Positions 1 through 9,336 of a stretch of DNA of 64,000 bases are shown here, piece by piece. Each line of letters begins with the position of its first letter. The stretch's first letter is position 1. The stretch lies in assembly GCF_900155885.1 (NCBI RefSeq), contig NZ_FTMB01000001.1, positions 124,001-188,000 of the forward strand, written 5' to 3'. The notes under the pieces are model-generated. The model made no database searches. It saw nothing but the letters and a program-made list of their open reading frames with translations, and was not told where the DNA came from. Source of the stretch: Rhizobium sp. RU20A. Lineage in GTDB: Bacteria > Pseudomonadota > Alphaproteobacteria > Rhizobiales > Rhizobiaceae. Position numbers and translations under genes: made by a program.

Positions 1-992
1 TCCTCGGAATTGGCGATGATCTTGGCGGCAACGCCCTCCTGCTCGGCGGTAAGCTTCAGCAGCACCTTCAGCATTTCCACGGCAGAGGCGGCGCCATCGG
101 GCACATGGTTCTGGCGCGGCAACTTCGGAAGATCGGCCTTGGGGATATCGAAGGCGCGATTGACAGCCTCGACCACCTGGCCGCCGGCCGTGGAACGCTC
201 CCAGCCCTTCGGAATGGTGCGCAGCCGCCCCAGCGCTTCCACGTCGCGCGGCTGCTGCTGGGCGATCTCGTAAATGGCATCGTCTTTCAGGATGCGGCCG
301 CGCGGCACGTTGCGGCCCCGCGCCTCGCGCTCGCGCCAGGCGGCAACCGTCTGCAGCACGGCCAGCTCGATCGGCTTGCGTACCCGCATCTTCAGCCGCT
401 GCCAGGCATCGTCGGGATGCATGTCATAGGTCTCGCGCGCTTCGAGGATCGCCATCTCCTCCGTCAGCCACAGCGAGCGCCCCTCGCGCTCCAGCTCGGC
501 TTTGAGGTGCTGGTAGACGTCGCGCAGATGGGTGACGTCGGCGAGCGCATAGTCGAGCTGCTTTTCCGACAGCGGCCGGTGGCTCCAGTCGGTGAAGCGC
601 GAGGACTTGTCGATATGGACGTTCTTCACCTTCTGCACGAGCTGGTCGTAGGAGACCGAATCGCCGAAGCCGCAGACCATGGCGGCGACCTGCGTGTCGA
701 AGATCGGCGAGGGAATGAGCCCGCCGAGATTGTAGATGATTTCGATGTCCTGCCGCGCCGCATGGAACACCTTGACGACCTTGTCATCCGCCATGAGCGC
801 GAAGAAGGGCGCAAGATCGATGCCCTTGGCCATGGGATCGACGATGACGGCGAGATCGGGGCTCGCCATCTGGATCAGGCAGAGCTGCGGCCAGAAGGTC
901 GTTTCGCGCAGGAATTCGGTGTCGATGGTGATGTAATCCGACTGCGCCAGCGTCTTGCAGGCTTCGGCGAGATCGGCGGTCGTTTCGATCAT
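1..992 (-). CDS. rnd: Ribonuclease D (3' end of gene beyond window)
   Basis: The gene reads leftwards and runs off the window start, so the C-terminus is missing; about 330 residues are visible. The N-terminus carries a DEDD-type 3'-5' exonuclease domain: ITIDTEFLRETTFWP holds the first Asp/Glu pair (ExoI), VFHAARQDIEI gives ExoII, and YALADVTHL gives the ExoIII region. An HRDC domain follows (roughly residues 205-290), which in this family binds RNA. RNase D trims 3' ends of tRNA precursors and other stable RNAs. The start at 992 (MIETTADLA) fits the usual N-terminus. In rhizobia rnd commonly lies beside aspS; here three genes separate them. Recognition is by motif and is confident. Confidence 0.93.
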   Translation of the reverse strand, partial: MIETTADLAEACKTLAQSDYITIDTEFLRETTFWPQLCLIQMASPDLAVIVDPMAKGIDLAPFFALMADDKVVKVFHAARQDIEIIYNLGGLIPSPIFDTQVAAMVCGFGDSVSYDQLVQKVKNVHIDKSSRFTDWSHRPLSEKQLDYALADVTHLRDVYQHLKAELEREGRSLWLTEEMAILEARETYDMHPDDAWQRLKMRVRKPIELAVLQTVAAWREREARGRNVPRGRILKDDAIYEIAQQQPRDVEALGRLRTIPKGWERSTAGGQVVEAVNRAFDIPKADLPKLPRQNHVPDGAASAVEMLKVLLKLTAEQEGVAAKIIANSE

Positions 993-1091
993 TGCAGGTC
1001 CGTCACTCGGGTCTTTGCGCTCTATGGCGAAAGTGGGGCAGAATATCTCCCCGGTTTAGACCCTTGAAACCGCGGCCACAACGATAAAACG

Positions 1092-2492
1092 TCATGTGAC
1101 CCGGAAATACCCCGTCATTCCGGTCTTCTGGTGCTCGATGATGTGGCAATGGAACACCCAGTCGCCGGGATTGTCGGCCACCAGCGCCAGTTCGGCCTGC
1201 TCGTCGGGCTGAAGCAGGATCGTGTCCGTCGGTGGCGGCAGGCGCTCATGCTTGCTGGCTGACAGCACATGGAAGCTCAAGCCGTGCAGGTGGATGGGGT
1301 GCGCATGCGGCGTGCGGTTGGTGATTTCGAGGATGTAGCTCTTGCCGAGCGTCAGTTCCGCCGTCGGTGCGATCGGGTCCGGCGTGTCGCCGGGCCAGGG
1401 AATGCGGTTGATGGCCCAGAAGGTGTAGCCGAGCGAGCCGCAGATGCTCGGCGTTGCCGCATGTTCGGCGGTGGCCGAGAGCAGCAGCGGAATGCGGGTC
1501 GCGGCGGAAAGGTCCGGCATCGCGATCGGGTTCGGCGCCAGCGCCGGCACGTCGGAGATCGACCGTTTCAGCGAGGCGCCGGTTGCCGTGAAGCTTGCGA
1601 TCGTAAAGGGGCTGGAGCCGCGCAGGTTCTTCAGTGCCACGGTCGTGCCCTCGCTGTCCGGCATGCGCAACACCAGATCCACCCGCTGGCCGGGGCCGAG
1701 GTCCAGCCGGTCAAGCGCCACCGGTAAAGGCAGCGGATTGCTGTCGAGGGCGACGATGACGGCTTCGGCCCCCTCGATGCCGAGCGTATAGAGCCGCGTC
1801 ACGTCCACCGTCGCGATCCTGAGGCGCACCAGCCCGCCCGCAGGAAGGGCGTAGCTTGGCTCGCGCTTCCAGTTGGCGGTGCGCACCGTGCCATAGGTGC
1901 CGCCCTTGGCCGCATCGCGCGGCTTGAAATCCGACAGGAAGGCTCCGTCCTTGCCGAGCCGCCAGTCGCGCAGCAGTAACGGCAGCTCCGCATCGAAGAC
2001 CGGATCGGCCGGATCCTCCACGATGATCATGCCGGCAAGGCCGTGGCCCATTTGCGAGAGCGTGTTGCAATGCGGGTGATACCAGAAGGTGCCGGCATCG
2101 GGGGGCGTGAAGGCGTAGTCGAAACCGTCGCCCGGATAGACATAGGGCTGTGTCAGCTCCGGTACGCCATCCATGGCGTTGGGAATACGAAGCCCGTGCC
2201 AGTGTACCGTTGTCGGCTCGGAAAGCCCGTTGATCAGCCGTGCCGCGAAGGGCTGGCCGCGCTGCATGCGGATGATGGCCGGCGCGTCTGCGACGATGCC
2301 GTCGGCGCTGTAGGTGAGGATGTCGCTCATCGCGCCGTCCGGCCCGAGCTGTGCCTTTGCCGGCGCTGCCTTCAATTGCAGCGGCGTCGGCTGCGCAAGG
2401 CTGCGTGTCGCGGCAAGCCCGCCGCCAAGCGCGAAGGCCCCGGCCAGCGCGGCGGATCCCTTTAGCAGAACGCGGCGATCGAGACGGGTCAT
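1092..2492 (-). CDS. Tat-exported multicopper oxidase
   Basis: This 466-residue protein starts with a twin-arginine signal (TRLDRRVLLKGSAALAGAFA), so it should be folded with copper in the cytoplasm and sent to the periplasm. Three cupredoxin domains are apparent. The copper ligands are present: HWHG near residue 98, WYHPH near 137, HAHPIHLHG near 397, and HCHIIEH near 448 followed by GM, which supplies a Met axial ligand to the type 1 copper. The family includes CueO- and laccase-like oxidases; the long Met-rich insert of CueO is not evident, so a cuprous oxidase role is not assured. It is separated from rnd by about 100 bp and from the MFS gene upstream by 55 bp, and could be co-transcribed with the latter. 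Confidence 0.88.
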   Translation of the reverse strand: MTRLDRRVLLKGSAALAGAFALGGGLAATRSLAQPTPLQLKAAPAKAQLGPDGAMSDILTYSADGIVADAPAIIRMQRGQPFAARLINGLSEPTTVHWHGLRIPNAMDGVPELTQPYVYPGDGFDYAFTPPDAGTFWYHPHCNTLSQMGHGLAGMIIVEDPADPVFDAELPLLLRDWRLGKDGAFLSDFKPRDAAKGGTYGTVRTANWKREPSYALPAGGLVRLRIATVDVTRLYTLGIEGAEAVIVALDSNPLPLPVALDRLDLGPGQRVDLVLRMPDSEGTTVALKNLRGSSPFTIASFTATGASLKRSISDVPALAPNPIAMPDLSAATRIPLLLSATAEHAATPSICGSLGYTFWAINRIPWPGDTPDPIAPTAELTLGKSYILEITNRTPHAHPIHLHGLSFHVLSASKHERLPPPTDTILLQPDEQAELALVADNPGDWVFHCHIIEHQKTGMTGYFRVT

Positions 2493-2547
2493 CGGCAGGG
2501 CTCCGGACAGGTGGTTATCACCCTCTTAAACCTGACGGATGAACTCA

Positions 2548-3822
2548 TCAATTCTCGCGGTCGGGTCTCTTTGCCGCAGGCGGTGTCCGGTCGCGTTCCT
2601 CCGTGCCGGCCAGCCGGTTGAAGAAGAAGGAGGTGCGCAGCAGGCTGCGAAAGCGCGTGCGCCGGCTGTCCGCCGGCACGGCCGGCCGCTGGTCCATGCG
2701 AAACACGGTGTAGGCAATGAAGAGGACGAGCACCGCCGCCGTATAGATGAACAGCACTTCCGGCGGGAAATGATCGAGCAGCACGGCCGCGAACAAGGGG
2801 CCGATGATGGCGCCGAGCGACCAGAAGAACAGCATGCCGGCCGACACCAGCGCATGCTGCCCGTCCTTCGCATGGTCGTTGGCATGCGCCGAGCAGAGCG
2901 AATAGAGCGGCATGGCAAAGGCGCCGAAGACGAAGATGCCGATAAAGTTCAGTGCCTCGTTGCTGCCGGCGATGCCCGCGAGGAAGAGGCTCGCGACCAG
3001 CGCGCCGCCGGTGGAGACGAGGATGATCAGCCGCCGGTCGAGCCGGTCGGAATAGGCGCCGAGCGGATATTGCAGCACCACGCCGCCGATGATGCCGAGA
3101 CTCATGAAGGTCGCGATCTCCGCCACCGAAAGCCCGATGCCGTCGGCATAGATCGGTCCGAGCGACCGGAAGGTGGAATTGGTGAGGCCGACGACGATGC
3201 AGCCGATCGTGGCGAGCGGCGAGATGTTCCACAGCGCCTTCACGTCGAAGCGGATTGCCTCGGGCGGCGTCGGGCTGGTGCGGTCGGCGAACGAAATCGG
3301 TACGAGCGACAGCGACAGCGCCATGGCCGTGATGGCGAAAAGCTCGAAGCCGGAGATGCCGACGGCGGGGATCAGATATTGCGCTGCCGTCACCGAGCCG
3401 AGATCGACGAGGCGGTAGACGGAGAGCGTGCGTGCCCGGTTGCTGTTGGTTACCCGCGCGTTCAGCCAGCTTTCGACGGTGGCGAAGAGCGCGGCAAAGC
3501 ACACGCCGGCCACCAGCCGCATCAGGAACCAGAACCAGGGATCGATGATCAGCACCATGGCGATCGCCGCCGCCGAGGCGATCGCGGCCATGGCGGAGAA
3601 GGTCCTGATATGACCGATGGAGCGCAGGACGCGCGTGACGTAGATGCAGCCGAGCGCGAAGCCGATGTTGTAGCCGGTGCCGATGAGCCCGATCACCGAG
3701 GGCGAGAAGCCTTCCGATAGTCCGCGCAGCGAGATGAAGGTGCCCTGCAACCCGTTGCCGCCAATCAGGATGCCGGCAGTGACGAGGAGGGGTATGAGGG
3801 GGCGGATGGCGGACTGGGACAT
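2548..3822 (-). CDS. MFS transporter, YcaD-like
   Basis: A 424-residue inner-membrane protein with about 12 hydrophobic segments in two halves. After TM2 the loop YVTRVLRSIGHIRTF resembles the MFS signature loop, and a second one (YPLGAYSDRLDRR) begins the C-terminal half. The overall pattern matches the YcaD-type branch of the major facilitator superfamily; the substrate cannot be told from sequence. I chose the start MSQSAIRPLIPLLV at 3822 because the open frame upstream to 3909 encodes a non-hydrophobic, low-complexity extension. The charged C-terminal tail is about 40 residues long. It may form a unit with the multicopper oxidase downstream. Confidence 0.8.
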   Translation of the reverse strand: MSQSAIRPLIPLLVTAGILIGGNGLQGTFISLRGLSEGFSPSVIGLIGTGYNIGFALGCIYVTRVLRSIGHIRTFSAMAAIASAAAIAMVLIIDPWFWFLMRLVAGVCFAALFATVESWLNARVTNSNRARTLSVYRLVDLGSVTAAQYLIPAVGISGFELFAITAMALSLSLVPISFADRTSPTPPEAIRFDVKALWNISPLATIGCIVVGLTNSTFRSLGPIYADGIGLSVAEIATFMSLGIIGGVVLQYPLGAYSDRLDRRLIILVSTGGALVASLFLAGIAGSNEALNFIGIFVFGAFAMPLYSLCSAHANDHAKDGQHALVSAGMLFFWSLGAIIGPLFAAVLLDHFPPEVLFIYTAAVLVLFIAYTVFRMDQRPAVPADSRRTRFRSLLRTSFFFNRLAGTEERDRTPPAAKRPDREN

Positions 3823-3969
3823 GGATCGCGATTCGGCAGCTTCTGCTCCCGTCTTAATCGGACAGGCCGGTCCCTTTGCACAGTCAACAATTGCGGGAAA
3901 GCGAAACAATCCGTGTTGCCCGCGCTGCCCGCGATCGACAGGTGATCTGTGAGAGAGCGGTCTTGCAGT

Positions 3970-5730
3970 TCACCCCGGCTCGGTGGACAGCAGCGTGCGA
4001 TTGCGCCCCGCCTGCTTGGCTCTCAGCAGCGCCGCGTCGGCCTTGGCGAGAAGGGGGGCGTCTTCGCCATCCGTCGTCGAGGCAACCCCGATCGAAACCG
4101 TGACCGGTCCGATCGCCTGGCCGCGATAGGCGACGCTTGTCGTGGCGATCGTCTGGCGGATTGTTTCGGCGCAGTCGAAGGCAGCCGCCAACTGGCGCCC
4201 CGGCAGCAGCACGGTAAATTCCTCGCCGCCATAGCGATAGGTCGATCCCTTGCCCGCCACCGCCGCGTCGAGCAGGCGCGCCACCGTTTGCATCACCGCA
4301 TCGCCGGCCTCGTGGCTGAAGAGATCGTTGAAACGCTTGAAGTGATCGATGTCAATCATCAGCGCGGAGAGGACGCCATGCCCGGCATCCGCCAGAGCGG
4401 CATCGAGGGCACGCCGGTTCAGCAGACCCGTCAACCCGTCGCGCGAGGCCAGCAGGGTCAGCCGGTCCCGCATGTGCAGGTTGGCGATCGCAAGGCCGAG
4501 ATTCTCGGCGATGATTTCGAGGTAGAGGCGGGCGGTGTCGAGGGCGGAGGCTTCGCTCTCGTGTTCCTCCAGGTAAAGCAGACCCACGGTTTCACCCTGG
4601 GCCGAGAGCGGAATGCAAAGGCCCGGCAGGCCGCCTTCGGTCAGATGCTGGCAGCAGACGTCGCTGTAGTTGCGATTGCTGACATGCGGGCGGCCGCGCC
4701 GAAGGCCCCAGCAGCAATCGGGCGAGAAGCGCTTCCCGCTCACCGGCGCGGACCATTCCGACAGGCTCTCCATTGTCTTGCGATCGTCAGAAAGCGCATG
4801 GAGCCGGCCGGCAAGCGAAGGAAAGACCTGCGGAATGAAGCGGGCCACCACCTCGGCCAGTTCGCGGTGCGTCTGGCAAGCCTGCACGCGGTGCATCATC
4901 TGCAGGATCAGATCCTTGCGCTGCTGGTCGCGCGTCTGCTCCGCATGCAGGCGTTCGCGCTCCAGCCCGTTGACCCGGAAAATGTTGATCGCCTCGCTCA
5001 TCGCGCCGATTTCGTCGTGCTGCCGCACGAGGGGCACATCGACGGCGAAGTCGTCCTGCGCAAGCCGGTTGACGATGCCGCTCATCGTCGTCAGCGGAGT
5101 GGCCACACGACGCTTGAGGATGAAATAGAGAACGCCGAGAAACACGGCGGCGGTCAGCCCGAGCATGATGCGCGCCGCCATGGCGGCAATGTCGGCCTGG
5201 AGCCTCGCCTTGTCGAGGTTGCCCTGGGTGCGTGCCGTGACAAGTGCGCGAAGCTGGCGCACGAGATTGAGCAGATCGCTTTCGTGCCTTTCATGCTCGT
5301 CGCTGAACAGCAGTGAGCGGGCGCCCGCCGCATCTCCATTGCGGTAGAGATTGATCGCATCCGCTTCGTATGTGTCGAGCGCGCCGGCTGCATCGGGAAG
5401 GCTTTCGAGAATGCTCTTCTCGTCGGCCGAGGGGTCGCTGTCCGCCAGCATCTTCAGATGCGTGGCGCCGCGATGCTCGTCGTCGCTGCCGCTGTTGAAG
5501 GCCTTGAGGAAACGCTCCTCGCCGCGCATCACGTAAAGGCGCGCCGCAGCCGTTATCGTCTCGACCGAGACCGCCAGATCATTGGCCGCGTCGCTGATGG
5601 CGAGGTGATCCTGCACCGCGATCCGTTCGCCTTCCGCCCGGTTGACCGCGACGAACATCGCGCCGCCCGAAAGGATGGTGAGAACGAGCGTGACGCCGTA
5701 AGCCCAGTTGGTAATGGTGCTGATCTTCAT
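3970..5730 (-). CDS. Membrane sensor diguanylate cyclase (HAMP-GAF-GGDEF)
   Basis: This 586-residue protein has TM1 (residues ~10-30), a periplasmic four-helix-like sensing region (~30-185), TM2 (~187-207), a HAMP linker (~208-262), a GAF domain (~275-420) and a C-terminal GGDEF domain (~430-580). The catalytic motif is YGGEEF, which is competent for making cyclic di-GMP from two GTP. The product-inhibition RxxD I-site that normally precedes it is absent (AGKGSTYRYGGEEF). The GAF domain contains several cysteines (CCWGLRRGRPH, then DVCCQHL), a pattern that could bind metal or sense redox state, though that is inference. The gene ends 148 bp upstream of the MFS start and diverges from aspS across a 239-bp spacer. 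Confidence 0.88.
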   Translation of the reverse strand: MKISTITNWAYGVTLVLTILSGGAMFVAVNRAEGERIAVQDHLAISDAANDLAVSVETITAAARLYVMRGEERFLKAFNSGSDDEHRGATHLKMLADSDPSADEKSILESLPDAAGALDTYEADAINLYRNGDAAGARSLLFSDEHERHESDLLNLVRQLRALVTARTQGNLDKARLQADIAAMAARIMLGLTAAVFLGVLYFILKRRVATPLTTMSGIVNRLAQDDFAVDVPLVRQHDEIGAMSEAINIFRVNGLERERLHAEQTRDQQRKDLILQMMHRVQACQTHRELAEVVARFIPQVFPSLAGRLHALSDDRKTMESLSEWSAPVSGKRFSPDCCWGLRRGRPHVSNRNYSDVCCQHLTEGGLPGLCIPLSAQGETVGLLYLEEHESEASALDTARLYLEIIAENLGLAIANLHMRDRLTLLASRDGLTGLLNRRALDAALADAGHGVLSALMIDIDHFKRFNDLFSHEAGDAVMQTVARLLDAAVAGKGSTYRYGGEEFTVLLPGRQLAAAFDCAETIRQTIATTSVAYRGQAIGPVTVSIGVASTTDGEDAPLLAKADAALLRAKQAGRNRTLLSTEPG

Positions 5731-5867
5731 GCGCAGGCTCCTTTGACAGGAAGAGCTTATGCGCGTGAATTATTGAACTTGTCCTACAGTGATCATGCGA
5801 AAACCGCAGATGCGGCGGCGCGGCGGCGTTGCGGCGCTGCGATTGCCCCGCGGCGCTACCGCCAACC

Positions 5868-5897
5868 CTTGACAAATCGGGTCTGCCATGCGCTTTT
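5868..5897 (+). promoter_or_regulatory. Possible aspS promoter
   Basis: CTTGAC (5868-5873) matches the rhizobial -35 consensus. The hexamer 17 bases downstream (CGCTTT) is a poor -10. It sits about 70 bp before the aspS start. The -35 match is good, the -10 weak. Confidence 0.3.
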
Positions 5898-5969
5898 CCG
5901 CCCGATTTTGAAGGCCGCCCGAAGCCCTGAGCCTTGCGGGCGGCGACGTGATTCCAGGATAGAACCGCC

Positions 5970-7757
5970 ATGCACCGTTACCGCAGCCACACCTGTGCCG
6001 CCCTCCGCAAGTCCGACGTCGGCCAGACGGTCCGTCTTTCCGGCTGGGTGCACCGCGTCCGCGACCATGGCGGCGTGCTGTTCATCGACCTGCGCGACCA
6101 TTACGGCATCACCCAGGTCGTTGCCGACCCCGACAGCCCGGCCTTCAAGCTGGCCGAGGCGGTGCGCGGCGAATGGGTCATCCGCATCGACGGCCGCGTC
6201 AAGGCTCGCACCGACGAGACCGTCAACAAGGCGATGCCGACGGGCGAGATCGAACTCTACGCACAAGAGATCGAAGTCCTCTCGGCCGCCAAGGAATTGC
6301 CGTTGCCGATCTTCGGTGAGCCCGATTACCCCGAAGACGTCCGTCTCAAGTACCGCTTCCTCGACCTTCGCCGCGAGACGCTGCACAAGAACATCGTCAA
6401 GCGCACCCAGATCATCGCCGCCATGCGCCAGGGCATGGGCGAGGCGGGCTTTGCCGAATATTCCACCCCGATCCTGACGGCCTCCTCGCCGGAAGGCGCG
6501 CGCGACTTCCTCGTGCCCTCGCGCATCCATGAGGGCAAGTTCTTCGCGCTGCCGCAGGCCCCGCAGCAGTACAAGCAGCTCTTGATGGTCGCGGGCTTCG
6601 ACCGCTACTTCCAGATCGCGCCCTGCTTCCGCGACGAAGACCCGCGCGCCGACCGCCTGCCGGGCGAATTCTACCAGCTCGACGTGGAAATGAGCTTCGT
6701 CACCCAGGAAGACATCTGGAACACGATGGAGCCGATGATGACGGCCGTGTTCGAGAAGTTTGCCGACGGCAAGCCGGTGACGAAGAGCTGGCCGCGCATT
6801 CCCTACGATGTCGCGATCCGCAAATACGGTTCCGACAAGCCGGACCTGCGCAACCCGATCGAGATGCAGGCCGTGACCGAACATTTCGCCGGCTCCGGCT
6901 TCAAGGTGTTCGCCAACATGATCGCGTCCAACCCGAAGGTGGAAGTCTGGGCGATCCCGGCCAAGACCGGCGGTTCGCGCGCCTTCTGCGACCGCATGAA
7001 CGCCTGGGCGCAGTCCACGGGCCAGCCGGGTCTCGGCTACATCTTCTGGAAGGAAGAGGACGGCAAGATCGCCGGCTCCGGCCCGCTCGCCAAGAACATC
7101 GGCGAAGAACGCACCGAAGCGCTGCGCGTCCAGCTCGGCCTTGAGCCGGGCGACGCCTCGTTCTTCGTCGCCGGCGACCCGGCCAAGTTCTACAAGTTCG
7201 CCGGTGAAGCCCGCACCCGCGCCGGCGAGGAGCTGAACCTCGTTGACCGCGACCGCTTCGAAATGTGCTGGATCGTCGACTTCCCGTTCTACGAATATAA
7301 CGAGGACGAGAAGAAGATCGATTTTGCCCACAACCCCTTCTCCATGCCGCAGGGCGGGCTGGAAGCCCTGGAAAGCCAGGATCCCCTGAGCCTCAAGGCC
7401 TACCAGTACGACGCCGTCTGCAACGGCTTCGAGATCGCCTCCGGCTCGATCCGTAACCAGTCGCCGGACCTGATGGTCAAGGCTTTCGAGCTGGTCGGCC
7501 TCTCCAAGGCGGATGTGGAAGAACGCTTCGGCGGCATGTACCGCGCTTTCCAGTACGGCGCCCCCCCGCATGGCGGCTGCGCCTTCGGCATCGACCGCGT
7601 CGTCATGCTGCTCGTCGGCGCCAAGAACCTGCGCGAAATCTCGCTCTTCCCGATGAACCAGCAGGCGCAGGATCTCCTGATGAACGCGCCGAGCCCGGCA
7701 ACGCCGACGCAGTTGCGCGAACTGGCCCTGCGGGTGGTTCCGTCGAAGAAGGACTGA
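5970..7757 (+). CDS. aspS: Aspartyl-tRNA synthetase, non-discriminating type by signature
   Basis: A 595-residue class II synthetase that charges tRNA-Asp with aspartate. An OB-fold anticodon-binding domain occupies residues 1-110. The catalytic domain carries motif 2 ([19 protein letters not shown]), a bacterial GAD insert (~290-410) and motif 3 near the C-terminus ([14 protein letters not shown]). The anticodon-contacting loop reads RVRDHGG. The His-Gly pair is the signature of enzymes such as the Pseudomonas AspRS that also mischarge tRNA-Asn, whereas E. coli has RRRDLGS. This implies that Asn-tRNA-Asn is made through the GatCAB amidotransferase. Its length is normal and its context is isolated. 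Confidence 0.97.
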   Translation: MHRYRSHTCAALRKSDVGQTVRLSGWVHRVRDHGGVLFIDLRDHYGITQVVADPDSPAFKLAEAVRGEWVIRIDGRVKARTDETVNKAMPTGEIELYAQEIEVLSAAKELPLPIFGEPDYPEDVRLKYRFLDLRRETLHKNIVKRTQIIAAMRQGMGEAGFAEYSTPILTASSPEGARDFLVPSRIHEGKFFALPQAPQQYKQLLMVAGFDRYFQIAPCFRDEDPRADRLPGEFYQLDVEMSFVTQEDIWNTMEPMMTAVFEKFADGKPVTKSWPRIPYDVAIRKYGSDKPDLRNPIEMQAVTEHFAGSGFKVFANMIASNPKVEVWAIPAKTGGSRAFCDRMNAWAQSTGQPGLGYIFWKEEDGKIAGSGPLAKNIGEERTEALRVQLGLEPGDASFFVAGDPAKFYKFAGEARTRAGEELNLVDRDRFEMCWIVDFPFYEYNEDEKKIDFAHNPFSMPQGGLEALESQDPLSLKAYQYDAVCNGFEIASGSIRNQSPDLMVKAFELVGLSKADVEERFGGMYRAFQYGAPPHGGCAFGIDRVVMLLVGAKNLREISLFPMNQQAQDLLMNAPSPATPTQLRELALRVVPSKKD

Positions 7758-7804
7758 GGACGGCCGTATCACGAGGCTTATGGGGCGAGCGATCCGCCGT
7801 TTCG

Positions 7805-7995
7805 CCCCCTCATCCGCCTGCCGGCACCTTCTCCCCGCTGGGGAGAAGAGACATCTGGCACGCTCCTCGGTCTTACAGGACACAGACGGAAGCAAGGTGT
7901 TCGCTTCTTTCCCCGGCCGTCGCATGATCCTCGGTTCCATCGTCGTGGTCTCTTCTCCCCATTGGGGAGAAGGTGCCGGCAGGCGGATGAGGGGG
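7805..7995. repeat. Rhizobial-type intergenic palindromic repeat pair (RIME-like)
   Basis: Two 48-base arms, 7805-7852 and 7948-7995, are inverted copies of each other with 46 of 48 positions identical, separated by a 95-bp spacer. Each arm contains its own small hairpin (CTTCTCCCC / GGGGAGAAG) and the run CTCATCCGCCTGCCGGCACC. Similar sequences are scattered through rhizobial genomes as intergenic mosaic (RIME-type) elements. I assign the family from recollection, not by search. The element lies between convergent genes, where such repeats are tolerated. It encodes nothing and fills most of the 339-bp gap 7758-8096. Confidence 0.75.
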
Positions 7996-8039
7996 CGGCC
8001 TATGAGACCTGTCGTCTGTCGCAACGATTGCAAAGAACG

Positions 8040-8080
8040 AAAAGGCCCCGGTTCTCTGATGAACCGAGGCCTTTTTGTTG
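8040..8080. terminator. Bidirectional terminator between aspS and the secreted endonuclease-fold gene
   Basis: Stem AAAGGCC-CGGTT pairs with AACCG-GGCCTTT around the loop CTCTGATG. On the plus strand it is followed by a T-run (CCTTTTTGTTG), and on the minus strand the flank is also T-rich. It serves two convergent genes. Confidence 0.8.
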
Positions 8081-8096
8081 CGAGGTATCTCCCCCC

Positions 8097-9053
8097 TCAG
8101 AACCTTACCGTCGCCATCGTCGCGCGGTGGTCAGACGGCCAGGGCGTGACGATGATATCGGCGCGCTCGGCCTTCTCGCCGACGATACCCGCCTTGACGA
8201 CAGTCATGCCCTTGCCGCGCCCGTAGGTGAAATCGATGCGGTCGTGGTGGTCGCCGGGATCGGTCGGTTCGCTGGTGGTCGTCCAGGTGAAGGCCGGCTT
8301 GACGACCGGATCGGGGAAGGCGGCGCGGAAGAGGTCGGTGAAGCCGAGTTCGGCCATGCGCGTCGAGGTCGGCCAGGCGACCGCGAGCGGCTGTTGCTTG
8401 GCGGCCGCTGCCGTCTCCGTCCAGTCGAGATGCGAAGGCTCGTTGAAATCGCCGAAGACGAAGGTGGCGTCAGCGCCATCGGCGGCCTTGAGGTCCTGGA
8501 CAAAAAGGTCGAGCGCCGGCCCGCGGGCAGCCTTTGCCGAAGCGATGGCCTCCTCCGCCGTCTTCACGAAGGGCGCCGGACCGTATTCGATGTTAAGCAA
8601 CTGATAGGGCTGGTAGGGATAGTCCGTCAGGTGCAGCGAAAAGGCATAGACCTTACGGCCCTTCACGTCGATTTCGACGCCGAGGTCGTTGTCGGTCGCT
8701 TTGCCGATCGGATAACGGCTGAGGATGGCGCCGGCCCACAGTGCCGGGTTCTTCTTGTCCTGGTCATAGTAGAAATAGCCGAGCTTTTCGGCGAGCGCCT
8801 TGGCGACGCTCGGGCCGGTCGGCACGCAATTGTCGGCGTCGCACGGGTCCGGCTCGGGACGCGTCTCCAGAACGCCGACAATGTCGGCATTGACGGCCTT
8901 GATCACGGCCGCCGTTTCGTCGACCAGCTTGCCGGCATTGGCGCCGCCACCCCAGATGTTGAAGCTCATCACGGTCAGTTCCGTGGTGTCGGCGGCAAGG
9001 GCGGGGATGGCAAGAAGCGAGGCTGCAAGGGCAGCCAGCATCATCGGGCGCAT
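8097..9053 (-). CDS. Secreted endonuclease/exonuclease/phosphatase-family protein
   Basis: A 318-residue protein with a cleavable signal peptide (LAALAASLLAIPALA, cleavage after about residue 21), so it acts in the periplasm or outside the cell. The body has the DNase I/EEP fold motifs: VMSFNIWGGG at the start of the domain, DIVGVLETR for the metal-binding Glu, YAFSLHLTDY, FVFGDFNEPSHLDW carrying the catalytic D-x-N, and WPSDHRATMATV at the end with the catalytic Asp-His. The substrate may be nucleic acid, a phosphoester or a sphingomyelin-like lipid; the sequence does not decide. It is divergent from the SulP gene. Confidence 0.85.
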   Translation of the reverse strand: MRPMMLAALAASLLAIPALAADTTELTVMSFNIWGGGANAGKLVDETAAVIKAVNADIVGVLETRPEPDPCDADNCVPTGPSVAKALAEKLGYFYYDQDKKNPALWAGAILSRYPIGKATDNDLGVEIDVKGRKVYAFSLHLTDYPYQPYQLLNIEYGPAPFVKTAEEAIASAKAARGPALDLFVQDLKAADGADATFVFGDFNEPSHLDWTETAAAAKQQPLAVAWPTSTRMAELGFTDLFRAAFPDPVVKPAFTWTTTSEPTDPGDHHDRIDFTYGRGKGMTVVKAGIVGEKAERADIIVTPWPSDHRATMATVRF

Positions 9054-9336
9054 GGAGGTCTCCGGAGGTTCAGGCAGGATGGGAAGGACGATTAGCGATC
9101 GTTGATGAACCTGCCGTGACGGCTCCGTCCACGCAATCGCCGGTGTTGCGCGTGCGCACTTCCCCTCGGCGAAAAGGCGACGTATAAGGCGTTACTCACC
9201 ACGGACCCGGTGAAACTCCGGGTGGCTCTTCTGGCCGCCGATCCGCCAGACAACGCGAAAAGCATCGAATCCATCTCACACGCCGGCTCCGCGACAGGAG
9301 CGGCCTGATGCGATCCTTATTGCGGAATTTCCAGAC

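Noticed and set aside
2539-3720. A 393-codon rightward open frame over the MFS gene
   Set aside because: Its translation is almost all charged residues (Glu/Asp/Arg/Gly), the typical antisense of a membrane protein.
5856-8033. A 725-codon leftward open frame across aspS
   Set aside because: It is the antisense shadow of aspS, whose motifs are complete. High GC keeps antisense frames open; the translation is Arg/Ala/Gly/Asp-rich with no domain.
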